NCBI GenBank assembly: GCA_025041175.1
Contig: JAKCFJ010000004.1
Location: 186,001-250,000, forward strand
Origin: Halobacteriales archaeon YIM A00010
GTDB lineage: Archaea > Halobacteriota > Halobacteria > Halobacteriales > Haloarculaceae
DNA: 64,000 bases
Direction of reading: 5' to 3'
This document shows, in pieces, positions 42,977 to 51,660 of this stretch. The notes beneath the pieces were generated by a model, which ran no database searches, had not been told where the DNA came from, and saw nothing but the letters and a program-made list of their open reading frames with translations. The position numbers and the translations under genes were made by a program. Each line of letters begins with the position of its first letter. The first letter of the stretch is position 1.

Positions 42977-43170
42977 CGGTCGAAGCTCTCCCGGGAGCGT
43001 GTTACGGCTGCCCGTGCGCGGTCGGCGTCGTCCTCGCTCCACGCACCGATGGCGATGGGCCGCTCACTCTGCGCGAGGCGGGCGAGGAGCTCATCAAACG
43101 TTTCGTCCTCCTTCTTGAGGGTCTGAAGCATCCGTTTGGTGCCATCAGAGACACGGATGGACGTGCTCAT
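42973..43170 (-). CDS. vapB: VapB-type RHH antitoxin
   Basis: 65 residues from the ATG at 43170. MSTSIRVSDGTKRMLQTLKK and DETFDELLARLAQS form a ribbon-helix-helix with the classic 'I-R-V-S-d..K..L..LK..DETFDELL' antitoxin pattern. The acidic C-terminus would bind and block the toxin. It ends in an overlap with vapC and starts the operon. Confidence 0.85.
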   Translation of the reverse strand: MSTSIRVSDGTKRMLQTLKKEDETFDELLARLAQSERPIAIGAWSEDDADRARAAVTRSRESFDR

Positions 43171-43717
43171 GTGTATACAAACTGTATACAGACGCAAGTA
43201 GCTTTTGTGGGCAGAGTACCGGTTTCATGTTCGTCTACAAACATGCAACGCATCACTCCCTACCGTTTGCGCTCAGGTGTAGTGGTTCAAGCGGCATTCG
43301 TCTCCTGCCAACGCCGCAGCGGGGGTCCGGGCCGGGTGAAGCGTGTGGAATTAAGCGTTTTGGAGCGGTTCACGCCCTCTGCGGAGATCGCTATAGTTGT
43401 AGAGAATGGGCCGTTTCAACGGTTTTGGCGCAACGTTGCTCGGATAGTCTTCGTCCCAATGGCAATCGAGCGTCCGAACGTCTACACGCTCAAAACCGAT
43501 AGACGCCGGTGCCGTTAACTCCAATCGTGCTACTCGTTCATCTTTAACCGCAGAAGTACAGAGAAGAACGACAGCGGAACTCACTGAGCTACGGTTAGGA
43601 AGTACCGACGTTCGACAGTGCGAATCAATCTACCGTCTGTCCAATAATTATTATCACTTCAATAGTTCTGCTGCCATCGATTCACTCCCACGCAGCGCTC
43701 TACACACGAGCGATGCA
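43171..43717. other. Stretch between vapBC and IS debris
   Basis: It contains the vapBC promoter side (43171-43230). Beyond that I see only closed frames and no recognisable gene or repeat. Confidence 0.35.
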
Positions 43718-43930
43718 GTGACATCCTCCCCACCCTACTCCGCTCGCGCCTTCGCGCTCACTTCGTTGAGGATGGGGTCGCGCAAATCGCGGAGCGATTT
43801 GCTGGATACGGGAAATCTTCGATTTTCCCTTGACTTCCTGTTTCCGTGACGTCGTGTGCAGCGACCGTTGAAAAAGCGGTCGCCGTAGGGACCACAGTCT
43901 CCGCAGGCGTTGATTCGGCGGCGGTGTTCA
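43718..43930 (-). mobile_element. IS1341-type right-end fragment (copy 5) with palindromes
   Basis: On the minus strand the end is GGTGGGGAGGATGTCAC at 43718, a variant that joins the GGTGGGG of the type A ends to the GGATGTCA of type B. Upstream are GCAAATCG/CGATTTGC, GGGAAAATCGAAGATTTCCC and GACCG/CGGTC-type hairpins. The left part is missing, cut at the IS6 copy that begins near 43940. Confidence 0.5.
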
Positions 43931-43972
43931 GATACGGATGAAGTGTGAGGCGGTTCGTTTTCTGCGTGATCT

Positions 43973-44664
43973 ATGCCCGAAAACGACCGCCTCAACGGTT
44001 GTTTGAGCGAGATCGAGTGAGGTTTTGTGGAGCGAGAAGCAACACCACAACTGTTGATGAAGCTCGGTATTCAGCTCCACCTTGCTGGATTATCGCTTTC
44101 AATACCGTTACTATTCTTGAGATATTTGGTGTTGAACGGACGCGTTCGACCGTTCATAACTGGGTTCACAAGGCTGATCTACAGCCCGAGGATGGACGAA
44201 GCCCGGATCACGTTGCAGTTGATGAGACCGTGGTCCGACTCAACGACGAGCAGTAGTGGCTGTACGCAGCTGTTGCTCCTGACACGAACGAATTGCTTCA
44301 CACAACACGTAAACCGACGACAAACAAGGTTCTCGCTCAATCATTTCTCATCGAGATTGCTGAGAAACATGATGTTGACGATGTCCCGAGAACTGCATGC
44401 AGTTCTCGTGGGCACACAAGACGCATGCGTCTTGTGAACGCTGTGTTTCTCGTTGATGGCTCGCATTCATTACAACACGCGGGTCGTCGACACGGCTTCG
44501 ATGTCAGATACGAACAGCATGGAAATCGGAACAGCGTCGAACGTATCTTTCGTGAGGTAAAACGGAGAACATCCTCATTCTCAAACTGTTTCAGTAATAC
44601 CCACGCAGAAACTGCAAACGAGTGGCTCAGATCGTTCGCCTTTGCATGGAATCAGCTAATCTGA
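43973..44664 (+). pseudogene. IS6-family transposase, multiply broken, with palindrome insertion
   Basis: The start MPENDRLNGCLSEIE is followed by TGA, then FVEREATPQLLMKLGIQLHL. A missing base near 44100 shifts the frame into NTVTILEIFGVERTRSTVHN and HVAVDETVVRLNDEQ. TAG (44254) follows where the family has Tyr, then WLYAAVAPDTNELLHTT. At 44383-44439 a 57-bp in-frame insertion adds 19 residues not found in IS6 transposases. The rest (AVFLVDG, HGNRNSVERIFREVKRRTSS, FAFAWNQLI) is intact. The element is dead. Confidence 0.8.
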
Positions 44665-45786
44665 ACACTACCGATTCGGCATTGCCCATGCCTAAGTGAT
44701 CGAGACCGCGTTGCAGGACGTTCCACGCAGCGTTTTCGTCTCTGTCTGCTTCGAAGCCACACGCCGGACAGGAGTGCTCGCGCACCCACAGCGGTTTGTC
44801 GGTCGAAACGCTGCACTGTGCGCATTCTTTCGTCGTACCGTGTGGGCGCACTTCCACGAAGTGTGTGCCTTCGCGTTTGCACTTCCACTTCAGCAGTTGT
44901 CGGAACGTTGCCCACGCCGCACTCGCACGGTTGTGGGAGTTCGACGGGAGTTCCAGCAAGCCCTTTGCGTTCAGCTTCTCAACCGCCACGAGGTCGTAGG
45001 TCTTCGCGTACCACCTCGAGAGTTTGTGCAGGAAGTCGCGGCGCTTACGCTTGATGTCGGCGTGGCGGCGAGCGACCGTCCGCTGCTGTTTGCGGTAGTT
45101 CGCAGAACCGTGTTCCTTGCGCGAGAGCACCCGCTGTTCGTGTTGCAGTCGTTCTTCTTCCGCCGAGAGGTCTAACGAGCCGACGGCGTGACCGTCGGTA
45201 TCGTGAGCATATTTCAAAATCCCAACGTCGATACCGACGACCTTCGTTGGCTGTCGGGGCTTCGGCGGGACACACGCGGTAGTGTCGAGTTGGAGCGAAG
45301 CGTACCACCGTCCGGAGGCTTCGCGTTTGACGACCACGCCCTTTATCGTGGCGTCGTCGGGAAGCGGGCGGTGTACTACGACCGGCACGTCGCCGATTTT
45401 GTTGAGATACAATTCGTCGCGACCACTCGTTTTCTTGAGTTCGAAGCCGGACTGGTTGTACTCGAAGGAGTGGTAGTAGCCTTTGCCCTTCCACTTGAGT
45501 TTGCCCACTTTGTAGCCTTTGTTCGCCTTCTTCGCAAGATTCGAGCGGTCTTTGTAGAGGCGTCGGACGACATCTGCAGCACTTTCGAGTTCACGTCCTG
45601 AAGGTCGGTCCACTCTTGCTTGAGGTCGGGAAGTCGGTCCTGTTCAGGCGTGTACGACGAGTCTTCCAACCGATTCATCCGATGAAGGAAGTGGTTACGA
45701 ACCTGCCGACAGGTATCGAGCGTCCACGCCAACCGCTCTTGCTGTTCGGGCGTGGGATTGAGTCGGAACCGATAGGTGCAGTTCAT
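44665..45786 (-). pseudogene. tnpB: IS200/IS605 TnpB, frameshifted and 3'-truncated
   Basis: The start at 45786 reads MNCTYRFRLNPTPEQQERLA. A shift near 45565 continues into VVRRLYKDRSNLAKKANKGY. RuvC-I Asp is in VVGIDVGILKYAHDTDG, RuvC-II Glu in YDLVAVEKLNAKGLLEL, and the zinc finger and RuvC-III Asp in CAQCSV ... CPACGFEADRDENAAWNVLQ. The C-terminal tail after GMGNAES is replaced by sequence at the edge of the IS6 copy, so the guide-RNA part of the element is gone. Its ATG overlaps the tnpA stop (ATGA). Confidence 0.8.
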
Positions 45787-46103
45787 CGGCGTTGGTCCTC
45801 GACGTACTGCGTGAGGGCGTCAAGCGAGACCTGTCCCGTCGAAATGAGACAGTACGAATCGGTCCAAAACGAGTCGCCCCACAGCTCACTGTTGAGGTCG
45901 AACTCGTTTTTGATTCGTCGCGCTGACGCGCCTTTGAGAGTGTTTACGAACCGAACGCGGTCCGTGGTCGGTTTGGCCGTGAACAATATATGAACGTGGT
46001 CGTGCTCGCTCGGTGAGGTGACGAGCCCCGGCTGTTGGAATCGTGGTCCAGCGGAGGGCATCGTGTCTGTCTCTCGGCCCCCCCGCCGAGATGCGTCAAA
46101 CAC
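45783..46103 (-). pseudogene. tnpA: IS200/IS605 TnpA (Y1 HUH transposase), 5'-truncated
   Basis: The HUH motif is EHDHVHILFTAKP and the catalytic Tyr lies in FWTDSYCLISTGQ. The C-terminus is ALTQYVEDQRR. The usual 60 N-terminal residues ('..YHFVFVTKYR..') are absent and replaced by unrelated reading, so the enzyme is probably inactive. It is the only tnpA-like gene in the window, so the miniature IS1341-type elements have no obvious local source of transposase. Confidence 0.75.
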
Positions 46104-46153
46104 TCGTCTGATCGTTGAGCAGTATTACATACGCGACTCTCATCGGTGAGTAT

Positions 46154-46516
46154 ATGTCGGTGACAGCGACGGACGACAACGATGTGGAGATTGCCCACGA
46201 CCTGACGGCCTTCCAACAGCAGATTCTCGTGATTCTCGCAGAGGAGGCCCGTTACGGGCTGGCGGTCAAGAGCGAGCTCGAAGCGTACTCCGGATCGAAG
46301 GTCAACCACGGGCAACTCTATCCGAACCTCGACGCCCTGGTCGAGATGGACCTTGTCGAGAAAAGTGCGCTTGATCGGCGGACCAACGAATATGCGCTGA
46401 CAGAGGCTGGCCACGACGCCATTGTGACCCGATTGGCCTGGACGTTCTCGCGGTTCCTCACGACCGACAGCCGCACGGCGGAGATCAACGACCTCGTCAC
46501 GGCCGCTCAGGAGTGA
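46154..46516 (+). CDS. PadR-like transcriptional regulator
   Basis: 120 residues from the ATG at 46154. LTAFQQQILVILAEEARYGL (residues 13-32) then KSELEAYSGSKVNHGQLYPN and LDALVEMDLVEKSALDRRTN form the PadR winged helix, including the 'GxLYPxLxxLxxxGLV' wing. The C-terminal LAWTFSRFLTTDSRT is the short dimer helix. PadR proteins repress drug-resistance or metabolic genes; targets here are unknown. It lies upstream of the dead tnpA in the opposite direction. Confidence 0.8.
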   Translation: MSVTATDDNDVEIAHDLTAFQQQILVILAEEARYGLAVKSELEAYSGSKVNHGQLYPNLDALVEMDLVEKSALDRRTNEYALTEAGHDAIVTRLAWTFSRFLTTDSRTAEINDLVTAAQE

Positions 46517-46609
46517 ACGGCCTCGGGGGGGTAACTCCGACGTTTCCCACAGATGTGAGAACCGATGTGTGGTCCATCGGCTTAGCGGGAACAACACCAT
46601 ATTGCGTTA

Positions 46610-46975
46610 TTAGAAGAACTCCGTCAGCCGCTGGTACGTGACGTCTCGGCCGGCGAACAGTACGACTGCCTCGGTCACTGGCGCGTACAGCGTCATCTCG
46701 GTTCCGTTCTCCGAATACTCAACGCCGGCCGGCTCGATAAGCCGCGCATCCTCCAGTTTCCCAAGGTGGTGATGAACAGTCTGGAGTGACGTCCCAACCT
46801 CATCATGAATTTCAGTCGGCGTCGACGGCTGCTCGTAGATGATCGACAGCACCGCCCGGGTCGCCGAGGCAGTTAACACCTCGAACGCTTTATCGGCAGC
46901 ATCGCTATCGAATCCGAGAATTTGCGGTTCGTTGGGGGGTGGTCGTGACTTATCCTGTAGTGGGAGTCTGCTCAT
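46610..46975 (-). CDS. ArsR-like winged-helix regulator
   Basis: 121 residues. The N-terminal 30 residues are a Pro-rich leader. FEVLTASATRAVLSIIYEQP, then TPTEIHDEVGTSLQTVHHHL and KLEDARLIEPAGVEYSENGT form the ArsR-type HTH with the 'TVHHHLGKLEDA' recognition helix. No Cys pair for metal sensing is visible, so it is of the general haloarchaeal type. It is convergent with the PadR-like gene. Confidence 0.75.
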   Translation of the reverse strand: MSRLPLQDKSRPPPNEPQILGFDSDAADKAFEVLTASATRAVLSIIYEQPSTPTEIHDEVGTSLQTVHHHLGKLEDARLIEPAGVEYSENGTEMTLYAPVTEAVVLFAGRDVTYQRLTEFF

Positions 46976-47115
46976 GTCTATGCCTATCAGGCCTTGTCAA
47001 TCGATCTTTTGGTATGTTAAACCATGGCTTTATAATTATCGATGATCATCAAACCCGCAGGGAAATTACTAGTATGTATTTGAGAGCGACTCTTTGAGCA
47101 CTGTGGTGAGATTCA

Positions 47116-47480
47116 CACGAGCCCTCCGTCATCGACCTCGAGGATGCTGTCGTCAGCGTTCTGGATCTACGTCACGATTGAGCTCGCGACCACGTCAGCG
47201 ACGTGCTTGTCGGCAGAGACCGTTGCGCTGACGATCCGACTCGTCGCCGTCTCGAGCCCGATCCCGCGTCGTCCGGTCCCGCTTTCCTCTTGGTTTGCGT
47301 CCTCTCGCTCTGCGCTGGGACCGATTGATCGTCCCTCTCTTGAGCCACCACGCTGCCGGCGGCGCACGTTCCGGACCGCCTCGGCGACCGTCTGCTGTTC
47401 AGATTCGGTGTCGCGGTCGCTCCCACTGGGCCGGCGGCTTTGGTAGTCGCTGCTGGCTCCGTAGCGACCCCCCCATCAGG
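47116..47480 (-). pseudogene. Possible decayed ORF interrupted by TAG
   Basis: A polar reading DYQSRRPSGSDRDTESEQQT followed by VSATVSADKHVADVVASSIV and T, then TAG, then IQNADDSILEVDDGGLV and a stop. The family is unknown and the start not located. Positions 46976-47115 and 47481-47768 around it hold nothing I can assign, so this 790-bp stretch is mostly unexplained. Confidence 0.25.
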
Positions 47481-47768
47481 CCACCTCCGTCGCGTTGGGT
47501 GTGTGGTATGTGATTGATCGAGCGCTCTTTTGCCATCATCCCTCACCTGTGTCCAAATCGGTCGCACCTCTTCATTGGGCTGCATGCAGGGATTAACGGC
47601 TGTTGTCACTGGTTCACGCCAGTTGCCGCTTCACCACTCTCGGCAGCACGCCTTGTGAGATCCGTCTCGGACCATTGTGGTCCCCGATCTCGCCGTGATC
47701 CACTGGATCTTCGCCGCGGGCCTCAAGTGACTCGCACACGAAGTGGTAATGGATGGGGGAGAAATACA

Positions 47769-48068
47769 ATGGCATCTATCTGGGACGACGTAAGCATCGT
47801 GATCAGCTCGACGTCTCGGACGGACGTGCTTGACCGGCTGGCGACCGGGCCGGCGACCCCGTCGCAGCTCGCCGCGGACACCGAGCAAGACATTGCTTAT
47901 ATCTCGCGGGCCCTGAGCGAACTGCGTGAGCATGCGCTCGTCGAGTTATTGGTGTCCGACGAGCGGCAGAAGGGCCGCGTCTATGGGATCACCGAGCGTG
48001 GCACCGATGTCTGGGAGACGATCGACGAACACAACCTCGGTGCGGCGGACGGGCGAGCGAAGGCGTGA
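47769..48068 (+). CDS. Small winged-helix regulator
   Basis: 99 residues from the ATG at 47769. VISSTSRTDVLDRLATGPAT, then SQLAADTEQDIAYISRALSE and LVELLVSDERQKGRVYGITE make a winged helix of the ArsR/MarR-like haloarchaeal type ('S.R.dVL..L...paTPSqLA..t....a.iSRaLseLre..LVelL'). No effector domain. Upstream DNA (46976-47768) is largely unassigned. A role near the amylase remnant cannot be shown. Confidence 0.75.
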   Translation: MASIWDDVSIVISSTSRTDVLDRLATGPATPSQLAADTEQDIAYISRALSELREHALVELLVSDERQKGRVYGITERGTDVWETIDEHNLGAADGRAKA

Positions 48069-48104
48069 CCATCCGTCTTCGCTGAAGCAACACCATCACA
48101 CATC

Positions 48105-48626
48105 GACGGCGCTCTGTCGTCTGATGGAAGACGAGAGAATTGATAACACGCTCCTCAGCTGCCAGTCGGTCAGGGGCGTCCGGATCCGCCATGTGGTTCA
48201 GGACACTGTCGAGGACCACCTGGATGTCGTGGTCGTGGAGCGTCTCGATCATCGATTCGAGCTCCGCTTCCGTCCCGAGCGTGCTGTCGAAATTCTGCAA
48301 GTCTCCGGCTGGTAGCCTGCCGGAGGATGCGGATCGCGGCCGCCGTACGGTGATTGTTCATCACCGTAGAAGCCGTCCGACCCCTGGAACGCCATGTCAT
48401 CCCAGTCGAGTTTGCCGATTGCTGGTTGCGGGAGCCAGACGGCAGTGACGCTAGCCTCGTCAAGGAGGTCGACGTTGTCTTCGATCTCGCTCCACTCGGT
48501 GTGGAAGTACTGGTAGATGACGGATTCGCCACCGTCGCCGGTCTCGCTGTCGACCGCCATCACGCTACTCGACGCACCTGTACCGAGGATTGTTGCCGTA
48601 GCAGACACACCGAGGCCTTTCAGCAA
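48105..48626 (-). pseudogene. Alpha-amylase family (GH13) N-terminal fragment
   Basis: The 5' end has the hydrophobic core of a signal peptide (LLKGLGVSATATILGTGASS), then SVIYQYFHTEWSEIEDN and the GH13 region I-like WDDMAFQGSDGFYGDEQSPY. A one-base shift near 48305 continues into QNFDSTLGTEAELESMIETL and IQVVLDSVLNHMADPDAP, conserved region I (D-x3-N-H). Reading stops near 48105, before the catalytic Asp and Glu regions. The 5' side is cut by the IS1341 element at 48627. Confidence 0.75.
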
Positions 48627-48792
48627 GGCTACAGCGCGGAGCCTCCTTCCTCAAGGAGCGAGGGCGTCCGACCAATAGTCGGATGCACGAAGCGAGTAGG
48701 GAGGAGAGGAGCGCGCCGTATTCCTCCACAACCGCATCACGTAGGCAGCCCGACTCCCTCACCTTTAAGTACCCATACATCCTCTCTGATGT

Positions 48793-50031
48793 ATGGAGGT
48801 CCGTCGCACTGCGTCGGTGAAACTCATTGTTTCCGACGAGCAGCGTGACGCCTTCGCTGCCACGAGAGAGCAATTTCTCTGGTGTGCAAACCGCGCTGCT
48901 GAGTTCTGTTGGAACAAATACGACTACCGTAAGTGTCGCACCAACAAACGGAAGGTGCGAGACGCCCTCTACGACAAGTTTCGGGCTGAAACGGACCTTC
49001 ACGCGAACCTCGTTCAAGCCGCCATCAAACGCGCCGTCGAAGCCGTCAAAGGCTGCGTCGAACGCTGGAAGAAACGACAGCGCGTCTCGAAACCCGAGTT
49101 CACCTCGTGGTTCATGGACTACGACAAACGATCGTCGACTGTTCGCCGGAACGAAGTCTCGCTCTCGACACTCGACGGACGCGTCGAATGCGACTTCGTG
49201 CTGCCGTCGAGCAGTCCGACACCGTACGAACGGTACGTCGTGAGCGAAGAGTTCGAATTTCGGACGAGCACGCTCCATTACGACGCCGTGACCGACGAGT
49301 TCTCCCTGCACGTTTCGATACGGGCCTACGACAGCGACGACGCCGATGGTTCGGCAGATACCGAGCACCAGACGGTCCTCGGTATCGACCTCGGTGTCAA
49401 TTCGCTGGCTGTCGCGTCCACGGGCACGTTCTGGCAGGGTGATGACTACGACCACTGGATTCGAGAGTTCGAAAAGCGGCGTTCGAAGCTCCAACAGCGC
49501 GGTACACAGGCCGCACACAACGCACTGCTCCGCCTTGGCAAGCGCGAAGAGGCCTGGCGCAAGCAATATATCCACACAAAGGCGAACGAGATCGTCGCAG
49601 AAGCCATCGAGACCGACTGCGACGCCATCATTTTCGAGGAACTCGATGGTATCCGCGACCGATTGCCGTGGGCGGAGTGGCACCATCTCTGGGCGTTTCG
49701 CCGATTATTCGAGTACGTCGAGTACAAAGCCGCCGAGTACGGCATTGCGGTCGAACAGGTCAAACCGGATCATACCAGTCAACGGTGCTCGAAATGCGGA
49801 TTTACCCATAAGGCGAACCGCGACGCCGAGCAGTTCTGTTGTCTGAGATGCGACTACGAAGTAAACGCGGATTACAATGCGGCGAAGAACATCGGGCTTC
49901 GGTACGCCCGTAACGAGTACCACCGACTCCGGTCCCGGCAGAAGTCTGAGACCGGAGACGCACCAGTAGACGTGCGTCTGAATCGTGGGACAATGACCGA
50001 CGACGGTCCCCGGCCTACTGCCGGAGACTGA
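48793..50031 (+). CDS. tnpB: TnpB RNA-guided nuclease of IS1341 type
   Basis: 412 residues, apparently intact. TnpB is the ancestor of Cas12: it binds a guide RNA made from the element's right end and cuts DNA next to a short motif. RuvC-I Asp is in VLGIDLGVNSLAVAS, RuvC-II Glu in DAIIFEELDGIRDRLP, and RuvC-III Asp in EVNADYNAAKNIG. The zinc finger is CSKCGFTHKAN ... CCLRCDYEVNAD. The N-terminal WED/REC part is LIVSDEQRDAFAATREQFLW. The sequence is quite different from the TnpB fragments at 4015 and 44665, although its right end resembles theirs, so the miniature elements may or may not pair with it. Confidence 0.9.
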   Translation: MEVRRTASVKLIVSDEQRDAFAATREQFLWCANRAAEFCWNKYDYRKCRTNKRKVRDALYDKFRAETDLHANLVQAAIKRAVEAVKGCVERWKKRQRVSKPEFTSWFMDYDKRSSTVRRNEVSLSTLDGRVECDFVLPSSSPTPYERYVVSEEFEFRTSTLHYDAVTDEFSLHVSIRAYDSDDADGSADTEHQTVLGIDLGVNSLAVASTGTFWQGDDYDHWIREFEKRRSKLQQRGTQAAHNALLRLGKREEAWRKQYIHTKANEIVAEAIETDCDAIIFEELDGIRDRLPWAEWHHLWAFRRLFEYVEYKAAEYGIAVEQVKPDHTSQRCSKCGFTHKANRDAEQFCCLRCDYEVNADYNAAKNIGLRYARNEYHRLRSRQKSETGDAPVDVRLNRGTMTDDGPRPTAGD

Positions 50032-50105
50032 TTGCCGGGAGTCCACATGAAAGCCCCTCCCTCCGGGAGCGAGCGCATGCGAGCGAGCAGGGAGGGGTAG
50101 TTTAC
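49990..50105 (+). ncRNA. Predicted reRNA/omega-RNA scaffold of the intact tnpB element
   Basis: By analogy with ISDra2 and halobacterial sotRNAs, the guide RNA should start inside the 3' end of tnpB and run past the right end at 50105, taking its guide from flanking DNA. The CCCCTCCCT/AGGGAGGGG hairpin is the likely scaffold stem. The first 20 flanking bases (50106-50125, AGCGTATCGTAAGAGAGGAT) would be the guide. This is inferred; no promoter or processing signal was identified. Confidence 0.45.
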
Positions 50106-50757
50106 AGCGTATCGTAAGAGAGGATTCATTTCGCGGTAGAAGTACTTCGAGAGGAGCCATCGAGGGACACGCTCAGTTGGTGTGACCGCTTGAATATCCT
50201 TCAACCAATTGTACCGCCCGCGGTCGGATAACTGGCCTGCTCGGCTCGTTACGTGGGTGTTGTAGTGGGTACCCGATCGGTGTCTCATATGGATTGCCAA
50301 AGTCATTCAATCGGTTATTGGGGTCCTGTTGATGACCATGTTCGAACCAAATCGTCCGATCACCGACTGGTCGAGTTATCGACTCTGCCAGAACGAGGGT
50401 GACGTTATACTGGGCTAACCGCTCGACATACTCGTCATACGCGGCGAGCTCGTTGTCGTGGTTTCCGGGCATCAGCGTGATTGGGACTGATTCGCCGGTC
50501 GTGCGTAACTGCTCGAACAGTTCCGGATAGTTCTCGGTTAAGACGTCGAATTTCGCCAGTCCAGAGACCTCGGTGAATTCCCAGAGTCCGAATGCATCGC
50601 CGTTGATAAGGAGTTCCGCGTTCTCATCGGTCGTTTCCAGGCGTTCGAGAAATTCGAGCAATTTGTCGAGGAAGTCGACCTCACCCAGTTGCTCGTCCCC
50701 ACCAATATGGAGATCACTGATCACGTAGTAGACGGGGCCGTCGTCATCGTCGGCCAT
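50106..50757 (-). pseudogene. Metallophosphoesterase, frameshifted and cut by IS1341
   Basis: The start at 50757 reads MADDDDGPVYYVISDLHIGG with the D-x-H motif. GDAFGLWEF, GNHDNEL and WFEHGHQQDP are the next calcineurin-like motifs (GD, GNHE/D, GH). An extra C in a CCC run near 50272 shifts the frame. Coding then continues YNTHVTSRAGQLSDRGRYNW to MNPLLRYAV, where the right end of the tnpB element begins. Homologues are longer, so the C-terminus is lost. Confidence 0.75.
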
Positions 50758-51105
50758 AGAGTCGATGTTTGCGAGCAATACACATAGTGGTGAGCCCTCC
50801 AAAAGAGACGTTATGAACGGCGATTCCGAGGTAGTACATGGATTTCTCTCCAAAGGGAGATCCATGGAGGGAACCACACCTATTCGAGGTCGGCGGTTGT
50901 GTCACTGTTGTGAGATTCACGGCCGTCCACAGAACGCCCACCGTTCTGGTGTGCGAACGAAACACTCCGCGTCTCGTCAACGCCGTAAACGGCAGGACTC
51001 TTTCCTTGATTCAGGTAGCGATTGCAACCAACGACTCAAGAAGGATGTCTTCTGGAACTGACTGTGTGGAGGTTCGTCAACCATCCAGTCAATCCATCAG
51101 CGATC
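50758..51105. other. Stretch without a supported gene
   Basis: Short inverted blocks around 50845-50880 (GGAGATCCATG with CATGGATTTCTCC nearby) suggest a hairpin. No reading frame of interest. Confidence 0.3.
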
Positions 51106-51660
51106 TCACCCGAGTTGTACTACTCGGTCGGCCCATGTACGAAATATGGAAAGCGCTACACGCTCCTGTCGCGAGACGTGGTCCTCAGACCCGAGCTCGT
51201 CGCTCTCGAACGCGTTCATCACCGCCACATTTGAGCCAGCACAGTATGCGAGGAGGCGCTCTGGGTTGCTCCGTTCGTGTTGATACGGTATCGAGGCGTC
51301 GTTAACGAACACCGCTTGTGGATCGTCGGGTGCCGACTCGATAATACGCTTTGCACGGACGGCGTTTTCCGCGGCTAGCTGTCGAGACTCCTCATCCGTC
51401 TTCCCCTCAGCGCGGGGCGCGTGAGCGTCGAGGACGCCTTGCCATACCCCGTTCGGGAGTGCCCCGAACCGCGAGAGATGCCGACCGAGGATACGTCCCT
51501 CGTGCTCGAACTCGGGGCCGAACTCGAAGACGACGACGCCATCGGGTCCGTGACGCTCTACCCACGCGTCGAGAGCACGGGCCGTCAGTCGAGTCTTGCC
51601 GACGTTCGAGGGACCCGTGATGAGCGTCATCCCCGACAGCTCGAATGGGAGGTTAGTCAT
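51106..51660 (-). CDS. Small P-loop NTPase coupled to the Nramp-like gene
   Basis: 184 residues from the ATG at 51660 (MTNLPFELSGMTLITGPSNV). Walker A is GPSNVGKTRL (residues 16-25). Walker B may be the QAVFVNDASI strand (about 125). SPERLL-like (NPERLLAYCAGSNVAVMNAF) resembles the sensor strand of small RecA/ABC-like NTPases. The start overlaps the end of the Nramp-like gene by 8 nt, so the two are translated together. It could insert or handle a metal or regulate transport; no known family member was recognised. Confidence 0.6.
   Translation of the reverse strand: MTNLPFELSGMTLITGPSNVGKTRLTARALDAWVERHGPDGVVVFEFGPEFEHEGRILGRHLSRFGALPNGVWQGVLDAHAPRAEGKTDEESRQLAAENAVRAKRIIESAPDDPQAVFVNDASIPYQHERSNPERLLAYCAGSNVAVMNAFESDELGSEDHVSRQERVALSIFRTWADRVVQLG

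Larger units (their letters stand above)
48627..50105 (+). mobile_element. IS1341-type element with intact tnpB
   Basis: The left end begins near 48627 (GCTACAGCGCGGAGCCTCC, CTTCCTCAAGGAGCGAGG) and the right end is AGGGAGGGGTAGTTTAC at 50105, with CCCCTCCCT/AGGGAGGGG forming the terminal hairpin (50054-50098). It contains one gene, tnpB, and no tnpA. The left side is fused to the amylase fragment and the right side to a metallophosphoesterase fragment, so it sits on a rearrangement junction. Confidence 0.75.

Noticed and set aside
43718-44664. A CRISPR-like array, because of clustered palindromes
   Set aside because: The palindromes differ in stem sequence and spacing and lack constant repeat-spacer periodicity; no cas gene is present.
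48565-49686. A 373-residue minus-strand ORF opposite tnpB
   Set aside because: It is antisense to an intact tnpB with clear catalytic motifs; the long open frame is a by-product of high-GC third positions.
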